Source of the DNA: Streptomyces griseiscabiei
GTDB lineage: Bacteria > Actinomycetota > Actinomycetes > Streptomycetales > Streptomycetaceae
DNA: 64,000 nucleotides
Assembly: GCF_020010925.1 (NCBI RefSeq)
Contig: NZ_JAGJBZ010000001.1
Coordinates: 3,389,001-3,453,000, forward strand
Reading direction: 5' to 3'
Both the position numbers and the translations under genes were made by a program. Below the pieces are notes generated by a model, which worked only from the letters and a program-made list of their open reading frames with translations, was not told where the DNA came from and did not search any database. Of this stretch, positions 15,633-23,686 are shown piece by piece; positions within the stretch are counted from its first letter, which is position 1; each line of letters opens with the position of its first letter.

Positions 15633-16247
15633 TTATGGCTTCCACATCGGATCACGTCCGCTCAAGCCGATCACACGGTCGAGCAGCGGCGCGTCGTCCG
15701 GGACGGGCACCACGGGGCCGAAGATCTCGCCGCGCGACGGGTCGTCGGCGGAGGCGGCGAGGAAGGAGTGGGCGGCGGCGAGGGCCGCGGGGTCGGGTTC
15801 GTACGTCTGGCCGGTGGCCCGGGCGAGGTCCCAGCCGTGCACGACCAGCTCGTCCGCCGCGACGGCCGCGGCGATCGCGCCCGGCAGCGGCACCCCGCCC
15901 GCGCGGGTCTCCCCCGCCCAGGCGGCCGGGTCGCGCCAGGCTTCCGCCAGCTCGTCGAGCACCTGAGGGAACGCCTCGCGCCAGCCCGGCCCGAGGTCGG
16001 GCAGCGCGGACTGCGGGCCGGTGTCGGTCGTGGGCCCGAGGTCCTTCCGCCCCGCGTCCCGGAAGGCACCGGCGAGGTGGAACAGATGCCCGAGGAGGTG
16101 GTGCACGGCGTACTCCGGACAGGGCGTGGGACCGGAGAGCCGGTCGTCACCGACCGCCGCGACGAGCCGGGCGACGATCCGGGTCTGGGGGCCGAGGTCG
16201 AGGGGGACGGGGGCGTGGTCGGTCGTGGTGGAACCGTGGTCGGTCAT
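15633..16247 (-). CDS. TIGR03086-type DinB/maleylpyruvate isomerase-like protein
   Basis: 204-residue protein of the actinobacterial mycothiol-dependent-enzyme-like family (maleylpyruvate isomerase N-terminal, TIGR03086). Signature regions are PLDLGPQTRIVARLVAAVGD, SGPTPCPEYAVHHLLGHL (with the metal-type His residues near residue 52) and ADELVVHGWDLARATGQ. The function is not established for most members. The ATG at 16247 follows a stretch shared with the divergent gene at 16419; 171 nt separate them. The much longer reading frame extending to 17465 runs antisense through that gene and is not real. Confidence 0.82.
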   Translation of the reverse strand: MTDHGSTTTDHAPVPLDLGPQTRIVARLVAAVGDDRLSGPTPCPEYAVHHLLGHLFHLAGAFRDAGRKDLGPTTDTGPQSALPDLGPGWREAFPQVLDELAEAWRDPAAWAGETRAGGVPLPGAIAAAVAADELVVHGWDLARATGQTYEPDPAALAAAHSFLAASADDPSRGEIFGPVVPVPDDAPLLDRVIGLSGRDPMWKP

Positions 16248-16418
16248 CGGTGCTGCTCCTTGGTGGCGTTCCGGCGGGCGATGAGATCTTTCCCGGTAAC
16301 GAGTCATGCCTCGTGCCGAGGTCTTCCTCTGTTCGGTAGACCCCCGACGCCGCGAGAACTCATCGCACACCCCGCGCGCACCCGGCGCCGCCGCCGACGA
16401 ATAGGAGACCCTCTCCCC

Positions 16419-17027
16419 ATGGGCAAAGTGATCTGCGACATCACCGTGTCGGTCGACGGGTACTCGGCCGGGCACCACCAGACGGAGGAACGCCCGTTCG
16501 GTGACGACGGCGGCGACGGTTCGGGCGGCGGGCTGCACGCCTGGATGTTCGACACCCCGGAGGAGAACCGGGCCGAGATCGACCGGCTGAACACCGCCGG
16601 GGCCTTCGTCATGGGGCGCAATATGTTCGGCCCGGTGCGCGGCCCGTGGGACCGGCGGTGGAACGGCTGGTGGGGCGACGATCCGCCGTTCCACGCCCCG
16701 GTGTTCGTGCTCACGCATCACGCGCGCGATCCCCAGCCGATGGACGGCGGCACGACCTACCGCTTCGTCACGGACGGGATCGCCGCCGCGCTGGAGCGGG
16801 CCCGCGCGGCGGCCGGTGACGGCGATGTCACGGTCCTCGGCGGCGCGACCACCGTCAACCAGTACCTCACCGCCGGTCTGATCGACGAACTGCGCCTGCA
16901 CATCGCCCCGTTCACCCTCGGCGCGGGCACCCGTCTCTTCGAGGGCGTCCCACCGCTGCGGCTGGAGCAACTGACCTCGCGTGCCGCGAGCCGGGTGACG
17001 CACGTGACGTACCGCGTGCTGTCCTGA
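16419..17027 (+). CDS. Dihydrofolate reductase-like (RibD C-terminal domain) protein
   Basis: 202-residue RibD C-terminal/dihydrofolate reductase-like protein, probably an NADPH-dependent oxidoreductase. Visible features: MGKVICDITVSVDGYSAG at the N terminus, FVMGRNMFGPVRGPW, VFVLTHHARDP, VTVLGGATTVNQYL (nucleotide-binding Gly motif) and DELRLHIAPFTLGAGTRLFEG. It has a ribosome site (AGGAGA, 7-8 nt from ATG). It is divergent from the TIGR03086 gene and ends 26 nt before the stop of the unknown minus-strand gene. Not a folate-pathway enzyme by length or motifs; substrate unknown. Confidence 0.85.
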   Translation: MGKVICDITVSVDGYSAGHHQTEERPFGDDGGDGSGGGLHAWMFDTPEENRAEIDRLNTAGAFVMGRNMFGPVRGPWDRRWNGWWGDDPPFHAPVFVLTHHARDPQPMDGGTTYRFVTDGIAAALERARAAAGDGDVTVLGGATTVNQYLTAGLIDELRLHIAPFTLGAGTRLFEGVPPLRLEQLTSRAASRVTHVTYRVLS

Positions 17028-17053
17028 GCCGCGGGGCGGTCGTCGCCCCGGGG

Positions 17054-18220
17054 TCACCGCACCGCCGTCAGCGCCTCCCGTACCGCCGTCAGATCCTGGT
17101 CCGAGGCCAACCCCGCGTGGTACAGCCGGAGTTCCGTCGCTCCCAGCTCCGCCGCGCGGGCCGCGTCCTCGGCCAGGGTGACCGGGCTGCCGCCCATGCC
17201 GGAGACGATGCCGAAGTTGGCGGCCAGGACGGCGCCCTCGGTGCCGGTCTCCGCGAAGGCGGGCAGCAGACCGGGGCCGCCCGCGCAGGGGACGACGACG
17301 CCGTCGGCCACACCCAGGATGTGCGCGGGGTCGACGCCGGGGTTGGCTCCGCAGTGGTAGGTCACCGGGTCCGCGTGCAGCAGGATCTGGAAGCCCGCGG
17401 GCGCGGCGGAGCGCACGGCCGTGACGGCCGTCTCCTGGAGGGAGCGCGCGATCGCGTCGCGCCACGCCCGGGTGGCCGCCGCCGGCTCCGCGCCGAGGAG
17501 TTTCTCGACGGCCGGCCAGCCCTCGTCGACGGCCTCACCGCGCCACAGCGGCTCCAGTCCGTCGCGGACGGCCGCCGCCAGGTCGTCGGGGTCCTGGCCC
17601 GCTCCCGCGTAGCCGTCGCGGCAGGTCGGGCAGAAGCAGAGGGACATCAGATACTGCCCGGCGTCCCCGAGGCCCACCCCGGCCGTCTTGTCGTGGGCGT
17701 GCAGATGGGAGATGCCGTACCAGCCGAGCGACTCCAGCTCCGTGCCGCGCGCGCCCGGGCGGACCGCCGCCTCCACGGCCAGGTCGACGAGGTACTCGCG
17801 GACCGCCTCCTGTGCGACGCACGGCGCCCACGGATAGCGGTCGCCGTACGCGTTGACCACGGAGGTCGAGGGGTGCTCGGCGCCCAGGCGGGAGTTGTGC
17901 GCGAGCACGACCCAGGTGTGCACCTCCAGACCGGCGTGCGCCAGCGCGGTCGCCGCCTCGCCGAACGCGTCGCCGGGCGCCCACTGCCCCGCCGCGTACG
18001 GCCGCAGCGTACGGCCCTCCCAGCGCACGCCCGGCGGATACAGCACGGCCGCATGCTCGGCGGTGACGATGCGCTGCCGGGGGTGGCGGGGGGTGAGCGC
18101 GCGAGTGGAGTGGTACGCGGAGGCGAGCGTCACCTGCCCCACGCCCAGCCCCGCGACGCGCTCCGCGGCGGCGGGGTCCCCGTTGACGTCCCACGGGTAG
18201 ACGAACGTCGACGCCTTCAC
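17054..18220 (-). CDS. Uncharacterised protein coupled to the glucarate dehydratase gene
   Basis: 388 residues, no signal peptide or membrane segment; I cannot name the family. It starts at GTG 18220, overlapping the stop of the upstream gene as GTGA with AGGAGG four nt before it. Visible features: KASTFVYPWDVNGDP, a long middle with repeated aromatic and His residues (GWYGISHLHAHDKT), a Cys cluster LCFCPTCRDGY (CxCxxC) near residue 190, and HADPVTYHCGANPGVD. The strand/helix alternation and CFCPxC motif recall TIM-barrel hydrolase-like proteins of unknown activity. Coupled expression with 5-dehydro-4-deoxyglucarate dehydratase suggests a step in uronate or aldarate use, for example lactone opening or dehydration. 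This is inference. Confidence 0.8.
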   Translation of the reverse strand: MKASTFVYPWDVNGDPAAAERVAGLGVGQVTLASAYHSTRALTPRHPRQRIVTAEHAAVLYPPGVRWEGRTLRPYAAGQWAPGDAFGEAATALAHAGLEVHTWVVLAHNSRLGAEHPSTSVVNAYGDRYPWAPCVAQEAVREYLVDLAVEAAVRPGARGTELESLGWYGISHLHAHDKTAGVGLGDAGQYLMSLCFCPTCRDGYAGAGQDPDDLAAAVRDGLEPLWRGEAVDEGWPAVEKLLGAEPAAATRAWRDAIARSLQETAVTAVRSAAPAGFQILLHADPVTYHCGANPGVDPAHILGVADGVVVPCAGGPGLLPAFAETGTEGAVLAANFGIVSGMGGSPVTLAEDAARAAELGATELRLYHAGLASDQDLTAVREALTAVR

Positions 18221-19167
18221 TTGTCCTCCTGGCACTCTTCCAGCAGCGCGTACCCGCGCTCGATCAACTGACCCAGCTGCTTGACGTGTTCCTCGGCCGG
18301 CGCGTGCAGCGGCGGCCGTACCTCTCCCACGTCCAGCCCCCGTAGCCGTACCCCAGCCTTGACCAGTGACACGGCATAGCCGCGGCCGAGGGCGCGGAGT
18401 TCGACGAAGGGGCGGTAGAACCCGTCGAGCAGCCGCTCCACCGTCGTACGGTCACCGGCTTCGAGCGCCCGGTGGAAGGCGAGGGCGATCTCCGGGACGA
18501 AACAGAAGACGGCCGAGGAGTACAGGGGGACGCCGACGGCCCGGTAGGCGGGCTGGGTCAGCTCGGCGGTCGGCAGTCCGTTGAAGTACAGGAAGTCACG
18601 CGGTGCCCCGTCGCGGACCGCGCTGACGATCCGGGTCATCAGGTCGAGGTCGCCGACGCCGTCCTTCAGGCCGACGATCCCTTCGGTGCGGGCCAGTTCG
18701 ACGACGGTCCCGGGGGTGAAGACCGCGTTGTCGCGCTGGTAGACGACGACCGGGAGGGAGGTCGCCGCGGCCAGTTCCCGGTAGTGGCGCAGCAGCCCTT
18801 CCTGGGCCGCGACCACGAGGTAGGGCGGCAGGGCGAGCAGACCGTCGGCGCCGGCCTCCTCGGCGAGGCGCGCGTAGCGCACGGCGAGGGCGGTGCCGTA
18901 GCCCGCGCCGGCCACCACCGGCACCCGGCCGGCCGTCTCCTCGACGGCCGCGCGCACGCACTCCTGGAACTCCTCGGGGGTGAGCGCGTGGAACTCACCG
19001 GTGCCGCAGCAGACGAAGACCGCGGCGGCCCCGGCCTCCACGCCCCGGCGGACATGCGCGCGACAGACGTCGAGGTCGACCGCGCCGTCCGGTCCGTACG
19101 CCGTCACGGGGAAGAACAGCGGCCCGCTGGGGATCCGGAGCCGGGCGGCGAGAGGGGCTGACGTCAC
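18217..19167 (-). CDS. Probable 5-dehydro-4-deoxyglucarate dehydratase
   Basis: 316-residue DHDPS-family enzyme. It is expected to decarboxylate and dehydrate 5-keto-4-deoxyglucarate to 2-oxoglutarate semialdehyde (EC 4.2.1.41). Features of that branch: SGPLFFPVTAYGPDG at the N terminus, CCGTGEFHALTPEE, VVYQRDNAVFTP with Tyr143, and the Schiff-base Lys168 in IVGLKDGVGD. GTG start at 19167. It shares an intergenic region with uronate dehydrogenase, whose product pathway leads to this substrate, and is translationally coupled to the unknown gene downstream. Two promoters of matching design drive the divergent pair. Assignment rests on motifs plus the adjacent udh; assay would settle it. Confidence 0.85.
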   Translation of the reverse strand: MTSAPLAARLRIPSGPLFFPVTAYGPDGAVDLDVCRAHVRRGVEAGAAAVFVCCGTGEFHALTPEEFQECVRAAVEETAGRVPVVAGAGYGTALAVRYARLAEEAGADGLLALPPYLVVAAQEGLLRHYRELAAATSLPVVVYQRDNAVFTPGTVVELARTEGIVGLKDGVGDLDLMTRIVSAVRDGAPRDFLYFNGLPTAELTQPAYRAVGVPLYSSAVFCFVPEIALAFHRALEAGDRTTVERLLDGFYRPFVELRALGRGYAVSLVKAGVRLRGLDVGEVRPPLHAPAEEHVKQLGQLIERGYALLEECQEDK

Positions 19168-19196
19168 GGGCGCTCCCAGTCCATGTCACTGATCGA

Positions 19197-19214
19197 TGTT
19201 TACATTTCTGAACA
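19197..19214. promoter_or_regulatory. Imperfect dyad TGTTTACATTTCTGAACA, operator candidate
   Basis: TGTT...AACA arms in AT-rich sequence, directly downstream of the minus-strand promoter -10 box and upstream of the GTG at 19167. A partly similar AT-rich block (gaatgtgaatg, 19346-19356) lies at the mirrored place for the plus-strand promoter. Likely binding site of the regulator of galacturonate genes. Confidence 0.4.
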
Positions 19215-19219
19215 GAAGC

Positions 19220-19249
19220 ACGCTAAGGCGCCCCCGCGGGGCCGGTCAA
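19220..19249 (-). promoter_or_regulatory. Promoter of the glucarate dehydratase gene
   Basis: Minus strand TTGACC (19249-19244), 18-nt spacer, TAGCGT (19225-19220). Spacing and -10 are the same as in the divergent udh promoter. Strong vegetative-type match for this genus. Confidence 0.7.
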
Positions 19250-19309
19250 GGCGCGCAACCCGCACCGCACCAGCGATTTCCCGCCTCCGCCCCGCACCTC
19301 GCGGCACAC

Positions 19310-19339
19310 TTGACGCACACGGACCGCACTCCTTAGCGT
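19310..19339 (+). promoter_or_regulatory. Promoter of uronate dehydrogenase
   Basis: TTGACG (19310-19315), 18-nt spacer, TAGCGT (19334-19339). The 10-mer ccttagcgtg around the -10 box is repeated as an exact inverted copy at 19219-19228, the divergent promoter. Confidence 0.7.
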
Positions 19340-19406
19340 GTCCATGAATGTGAATGTCGGACGCCCATGTGCACAGCTGGCGATGGCGATGCAAGGAGAT
19401 CCACGG

Positions 19407-20216
19407 ATGCCCGCTCCCCGCACCGTTCTGCTCACCGGCGCCGCCGGTGGCCTCGGCACCCTGATGCGGGAGCTGCTCCCGGCACACGGCTACGAGCTGC
19501 GCCTGCTGGACCTGCTCCCCGTCGAGGGCGCCCCGGACGCGATCACGGCCGACCTCGCCGACCGGGAGGCCCTGCGCGAGGCCGTACGGGGCGTCGACGC
19601 GATCATCCACCTCGCGGGCATCTCCCTGGAAGCCTCCTTCGAGAAGATCCTCCGGGCGAACATCGAGGGGACGTACAACCTGTACGAGGCGGCCCGCGCG
19701 GAGGGCGTCCCCCGGATCGTCTTCGCCTCCTCCAACCACGCGGTGGGCTTCACCCCCCGCCCCCGGGCCGGGGACCCGCTGATCCCGATCGGGGCCCCGC
19801 ACCGCCCCGACACCTTCTACGGCCTGTCCAAGTCCTTCGGCGAGGACCTGGCCCAGCTCTACTGGGACAAGCACGGCCTGGAGACGGTCTCCGTACGCAT
19901 CGGCTCCTGTTTCCCCGAGCCCACCAGCGTCCGCATGCTCTCCCTCTGGATGAGCCCGGCCGACGGCGCCCGCCTCTTCCACGCGGCCCTGACCGCCGAG
20001 GACGTCGGCCACACCATCGTCTACGGCTCCTCCGCCAACACCCGGCTGTGGTGGGACCTCTCCACCGCCCGCGCCCTCGGCTACGCACCGCGGGACGACT
20101 CCGAGCCGTACGCCGAGAAGCTGATCGCCGAGCACGGCGAACTGGACCCGGACGACGTGGCCCACGCCCACCTGGGCGGCCACTTCGTGAGCGACCCGCC
20201 GATCTGGCCGTACTGA
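19407..20216 (+). CDS. udh: Uronate dehydrogenase
   Basis: 269-residue short-chain/extended-type NAD-dependent dehydrogenase. It should oxidise D-galacturonate (and glucuronate) to the aldaro-lactone, the first step of the oxidative pathway. Features: nucleotide-binding TGAAGGLGTLMRELL near residue 10, LAGISLEASFEKILRANI, catalytic Ser in FASSNHAVGF, and the Tyr138-Lys142 pair in FYGLSKSFGED. C terminus SDPPIWPY. The ATG at 19407 has AAGGAGA 9-10 nt before it; the longer in-frame start at 19338 overlaps the promoter. Its product enters the pathway completed by the divergent dehydratase. Terminated by a long hairpin at 20286. Confidence 0.9.
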   Translation: MPAPRTVLLTGAAGGLGTLMRELLPAHGYELRLLDLLPVEGAPDAITADLADREALREAVRGVDAIIHLAGISLEASFEKILRANIEGTYNLYEAARAEGVPRIVFASSNHAVGFTPRPRAGDPLIPIGAPHRPDTFYGLSKSFGEDLAQLYWDKHGLETVSVRIGSCFPEPTSVRMLSLWMSPADGARLFHAALTAEDVGHTIVYGSSANTRLWWDLSTARALGYAPRDDSEPYAEKLIAEHGELDPDDVAHAHLGGHFVSDPPIWPY

Positions 20217-20285
20217 CACCCGGGCCCGGGCGGGCACCACGGATCCGTACGCCGTGCGGGAAACGAGGGCCGGACGGCGTACGAG

Positions 20286-20324
20286 CGGGAGCGGGCGGGC
20301 AGCGAACGGGCCCGCCCGCTCCCG
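20286..20324. terminator. Strong hairpin after udh
   Basis: 15-bp perfect arms (CGGGAGCGGGCGGGC at 20286-20300 and its complement at 20310-20324) with a 9-nt loop. A second smaller inverted repeat (cgtacgccgt / acggcgtacg) precedes it within 20240-20285. Factor-independent terminator of streptomycete type, no T run. Confidence 0.75.
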
Positions 20325-20515
20325 TGTTCGGGCACGCCCGCTGCCCGATCCCCCGTCCGCCGCAGGTCCGCGACGGGCCCCGGCGCGGTGAAACGGTCAG
20401 GGACGGGCATCATCGGTCGCGCAACAGGCCTGGTCGGCGCCGCGCACCGGCTGTAGAACTTCCCCCAAGGCCCGCACCGGGCCCGAACGGGCAGTGCCAC
20501 GGTGAGGGAGAGCGG

Positions 20516-21286
20516 GTGTCGGCCATGAACGCGGAGGAAAGGCAACGCGAGATCGTCCGGGCCGCCCGCCGCACGGGCGCGGTCGACGTCGCCGAACTCG
20601 CCGGCGTGCTGGGCGTCGCCAAGGAGACCGTACGGCGTGATCTGCGCGCCCTGGAGGACCACGGACTGGTCCGCAGGACGCACGGCGGGGCGTATCCCGT
20701 GGAGAGCGCCGGGTTCGAGACGACGCTCGCCTTCCGCGCCACCAGCCAGGTGCCCGAGAAGCGCCGGATCGCCGCCGCGGCGGCCGAACTGCTCGGCGAC
20801 GCGGAGACGGTCTTCGTCGACGAGGGCTTCACCCCGCAGCTCATCGCCGAGGCACTGCCCCGGGACCGGCCGCTGACCGTGGTCACCGCCTCGCTCGCCA
20901 CCGCGGGCGCCCTCGCCGAGGCAGGCAACACCACCGTGCTGCTGCTCGGCGGCCGGGTGCGCCCCGGCACCCTCGCGACCGTGGACCACTGGACGACGAG
21001 GATGCTGGCCGGTTTCGTCATCGACCTGGCGTACATCGGCGCCAACGGCATCACCCGCGAGCACGGCCTCACCACCCCCGACCCGGCCGTCAGCGAGGTC
21101 AAGGCCCAGGCGATCCGCGCCTCCCGGCGCACGGTCTTCGCGGGCGTCCACACCAAGTTCGGCGCGGTCAGCTTCTGCCGGTTCGCCGAGGTCGGCGACC
21201 TGGACGCGATCGTCACCAGCACCCTGCTCCCGGCCTCGGAGGCCCACCGCTACTCGATGCAGGGCCCCCAGGTCACCCGAGTCTGA
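20516..21286 (+). CDS. DeoR-family transcriptional regulator
   Basis: 256-residue DeoR/GlpR repressor. The N-terminal helix-turn-helix is at about 15-60 (VDVAELAGVLGVAKETVRRD, then RTHGGAYPV). The C-terminal DeoRC sugar-phosphate sensor contains VFVDEGFTPQLIAEAL, the LLGGRVRPGTLATVD loop and YIGANGITREHGLTTPD. I chose GTG 20516 because GGGAG lies 6 nt before it; the alternative ATG at 20525 is 15 nt away. It heads a co-directional group with binding protein, permeases and dehydrogenase, with a 97-nt gap, and probably represses it. Confidence 0.88.
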   Translation: MSAMNAEERQREIVRAARRTGAVDVAELAGVLGVAKETVRRDLRALEDHGLVRRTHGGAYPVESAGFETTLAFRATSQVPEKRRIAAAAAELLGDAETVFVDEGFTPQLIAEALPRDRPLTVVTASLATAGALAEAGNTTVLLLGGRVRPGTLATVDHWTTRMLAGFVIDLAYIGANGITREHGLTTPDPAVSEVKAQAIRASRRTVFAGVHTKFGAVSFCRFAEVGDLDAIVTSTLLPASEAHRYSMQGPQVTRV

Positions 21287-21383
21287 CCACCCCACCGACC
21301 GACTCCACGCGCCTTCCGAGCCCTCCCCCACCCCCACACACCTCAGAGCATCCCTTATCTCCCCATACGTCCAGGAGCGATCC

Positions 21384-22751
21384 ATGCGAATCCCGAGCCG
21401 ACGGAGGCCGCGCGCACTCGCCGCGGCCGCCGCAGGGACGCTGCTCGCCCCGCTTCTCTCCGGCTGCTGGACCGGAGCGGGCGGGGCGGGATCCGGCGGC
21501 GACGCCATCAACGTACTGATGGTCAACAACCCCCAGATGCAGGAGCTGCAGAAGCTCACGGCCGCGCACTTCACCAAGGAGACCGGCATCAGGGTGAACT
21601 TCACCGTGCTGCCGGAGAACGACGTCCGCGACAAGATCAGCCAGGACTTCGCCAACCAGGCCGGCCAGTACGACGTGGCGACACTGAGCAACTACGAGAT
21701 ACCGATCTACGCCCGCAACGGCTGGCTGGAGGAGCTGGACGGGTATGTCGCGAAGGACCCGGCCTTCGACCAGCAGGACATCCTGAAGCCGATGCGCCAG
21801 TCCCTCACCGGCGACGACGGCAAGCTCTACGGGGAGCCGTTCTACGGCGAGTCGTCCTTCCTGATGTACCGCAAGGACGTCTTCGCCGAGCGGGGCCTCA
21901 CCATGCCCGAACACCCCACCTGGCGGCAGGTCGCCGACCTCGCCGCGAAGGCGGACGGCGCCGAGGACGGCATGAAGGGCATCTGTCTGCGCGGACTGCC
22001 CGGCTGGGGCGAGGTCATGGCCCCCCTCACCACCGTCGTGAACACCTTCGGCGGCACCTGGTTCGACAAGGACTGGAAGGCCCGGCTCGACTCCCCCGAG
22101 TTCGAGAAGGCGACCAGGTTCTACGTCGACCTCGTCCGCGAGCACGGTGAATCCGGCGCCGCCCAGGCCGGCTTCGCCGAATGCCTCAACAACATGACCC
22201 AGGGCAAGACCGCCATGTGGTACGACGCCACCTCCGCCGCCGGCTCACTGGAGGCGGCCGACTCCCCCGTGAAGGGGAAGATCGGCTACGCACCCGCGCC
22301 GGTCGAGCGGACCGAGTCGTCCGGCTGGCTCTACACCTGGGCCTGGGGCATCCAGCAGGCCTCCCGCAACCCCGACAAGGCCTGGAAGTTCGTCTCCTGG
22401 GCCTCGGGCAAGGAGTACGAGGAACTGGTCGGCGAACAGATCGGCTGGTCCAACGTGCCCGCGGGCAAACGGGAGTCGACGTACGCCAACCCCGACTACC
22501 GCGAGGAGGCAGCCGCCTTCCAGGAGATGACCCGCGAGGCCATCGAGGGCGCCCGGCCCACCGACCCCGGGGTGCAGCCGCGACCCGCGCCCGGCATCCA
22601 GTTCGTCGGCATCCCCGAGTTCACCGACCTCGGCACCAAGGTCTCCCTGGAGATCAGCGCGGCCATCGCCGGACGCCAGTCCGTCGCCTCGGCCCTGAGG
22701 AAGTCGCAGGAACTCGCCGAGCAGATCTCCGAGGAGTACGAGGGACGATGA
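21384..22751 (+). CDS. Polyol/sugar ABC transporter binding lipoprotein
   Basis: 455-residue solute-binding protein. Signal: basic MRIPSRRRPR, hydrophobic stretch, lipobox LLSGC with Cys at about residue 28. The mature part (NPQMQELQKLTAAHFTKETG, VATLSNYEIPIYARNGWLEEL, PFYGESSFLMYRKDVFAERG, GRPTDPG-like tail) is typical of the sorbitol/mannitol/arabitol receptor group. Ribosome site AGGAG 8 nt before ATG. The permease gene overlaps its stop by ATGA. Together with a polyol-type zinc dehydrogenase downstream this suggests a sugar alcohol as ligand; the identity is not readable. Confidence 0.88.
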   Translation: MRIPSRRRPRALAAAAAGTLLAPLLSGCWTGAGGAGSGGDAINVLMVNNPQMQELQKLTAAHFTKETGIRVNFTVLPENDVRDKISQDFANQAGQYDVATLSNYEIPIYARNGWLEELDGYVAKDPAFDQQDILKPMRQSLTGDDGKLYGEPFYGESSFLMYRKDVFAERGLTMPEHPTWRQVADLAAKADGAEDGMKGICLRGLPGWGEVMAPLTTVVNTFGGTWFDKDWKARLDSPEFEKATRFYVDLVREHGESGAAQAGFAECLNNMTQGKTAMWYDATSAAGSLEAADSPVKGKIGYAPAPVERTESSGWLYTWAWGIQQASRNPDKAWKFVSWASGKEYEELVGEQIGWSNVPAGKRESTYANPDYREEAAAFQEMTREAIEGARPTDPGVQPRPAPGIQFVGIPEFTDLGTKVSLEISAAIAGRQSVASALRKSQELAEQISEEYEGR

Positions 22752-23686
22752 CCGCGACCACGACAGCGCCGAGGGCGGCGACCCCCGTACGCGTCCAGGG
22801 CCCACCGAACGCCCGGCTGCGCGCCTGGGCGACCCGTGCCCCGCTCCTGCCCGCCCTGATCTTCATGATCGCCGTGACCCAACTGCCCTTCGTGGCCACG
22901 CTGGTGATCTCCTTCTTCGACTGGAACTCCCTCTACCCCGACGCCCGCGCCTTCGCCGGGTTCGCCAACTACGGCGAGGTCCTCACCGACCCCGACCTGC
23001 GCCGCTCGGTGTGGACGACGATCCTGCTGACGGTCGCCGTGGTGTTGGCCAGCCTGGTCCTCGGCCTGGTGCTGGCCCTGCTCCTCGACCGGAGGTTCCG
23101 GGGCCGGGGCGTCGTCCGCACCCTGCTCATCGCCCCCTTCCTGGTGGTCCCGGTGGCGGCGGCCCTCCTCTGGAAGCATGTGCTCTACAACCCCGAATAC
23201 GGCCTGTTCAACGGCCTGTTGCACTACGTGGGCGGCCCCCAGCCCGACTGGATCTCCGAGACCCCGCTGCTCGCGGTCGAGGCCTCCCTGGTCTGGCAGT
23301 GGACGCCGTTCATGATGCTGATCCTGCTCGCCGGACTGCAGTCCCGGGACCACCAGCAGATCGAGGCGGCCCGCGTCGACGGCGCGAGCGACTGGCAGAT
23401 CTTCCGCCATCTGACGCTGCCGCATCTGCGCCGCTACCTCGAACTGGGCGCGCTGCTGGGCTCGATCTACATCGTCCAGAACTTCGACGCGGTCTTCACG
23501 ATCACCTCCGGCGGCCTCGGCACCGCGAACCTGCCGTACACCGTCTACCAGACCTTCTACCAGGCCCACGAGAACGGTCTCGCCTCGGCCGCCGGTGTCC
23601 TGGTCGTCATCGGTTCGATCATCATCGCGACGTTCGCCCTGCGCGTGGTCTCGTCGCTGTTCCGTGAGGAGGCGGGCCGGTCATGA
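22748..23686 (+). CDS. Polyol/sugar ABC transporter permease (MalF-type)
   Basis: 312-residue inner-membrane permease. Membrane segments begin with APLLPALIFMIAVTQLPFVATLVISFF. The EAA loop is QIEAARVDGASDWQIFRHLTLPHLRR. ATGA overlaps on both sides couple it to the receptor gene and the second permease. No ATPase gene follows, as in the pectin transporter. Confidence 0.9.
   Translation: MTATTTAPRAATPVRVQGPPNARLRAWATRAPLLPALIFMIAVTQLPFVATLVISFFDWNSLYPDARAFAGFANYGEVLTDPDLRRSVWTTILLTVAVVLASLVLGLVLALLLDRRFRGRGVVRTLLIAPFLVVPVAAALLWKHVLYNPEYGLFNGLLHYVGGPQPDWISETPLLAVEASLVWQWTPFMMLILLAGLQSRDHQQIEAARVDGASDWQIFRHLTLPHLRRYLELGALLGSIYIVQNFDAVFTITSGGLGTANLPYTVYQTFYQAHENGLASAAGVLVVIGSIIIATFALRVVSSLFREEAGRS

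Noticed and set aside
15525..17027. 500-codon plus-strand frame extending the dihydrofolate-reductase-like gene
   Set aside because: The upstream part is antisense to two minus-strand genes and has no ribosome site. Family homology begins at the ATG at 16419.
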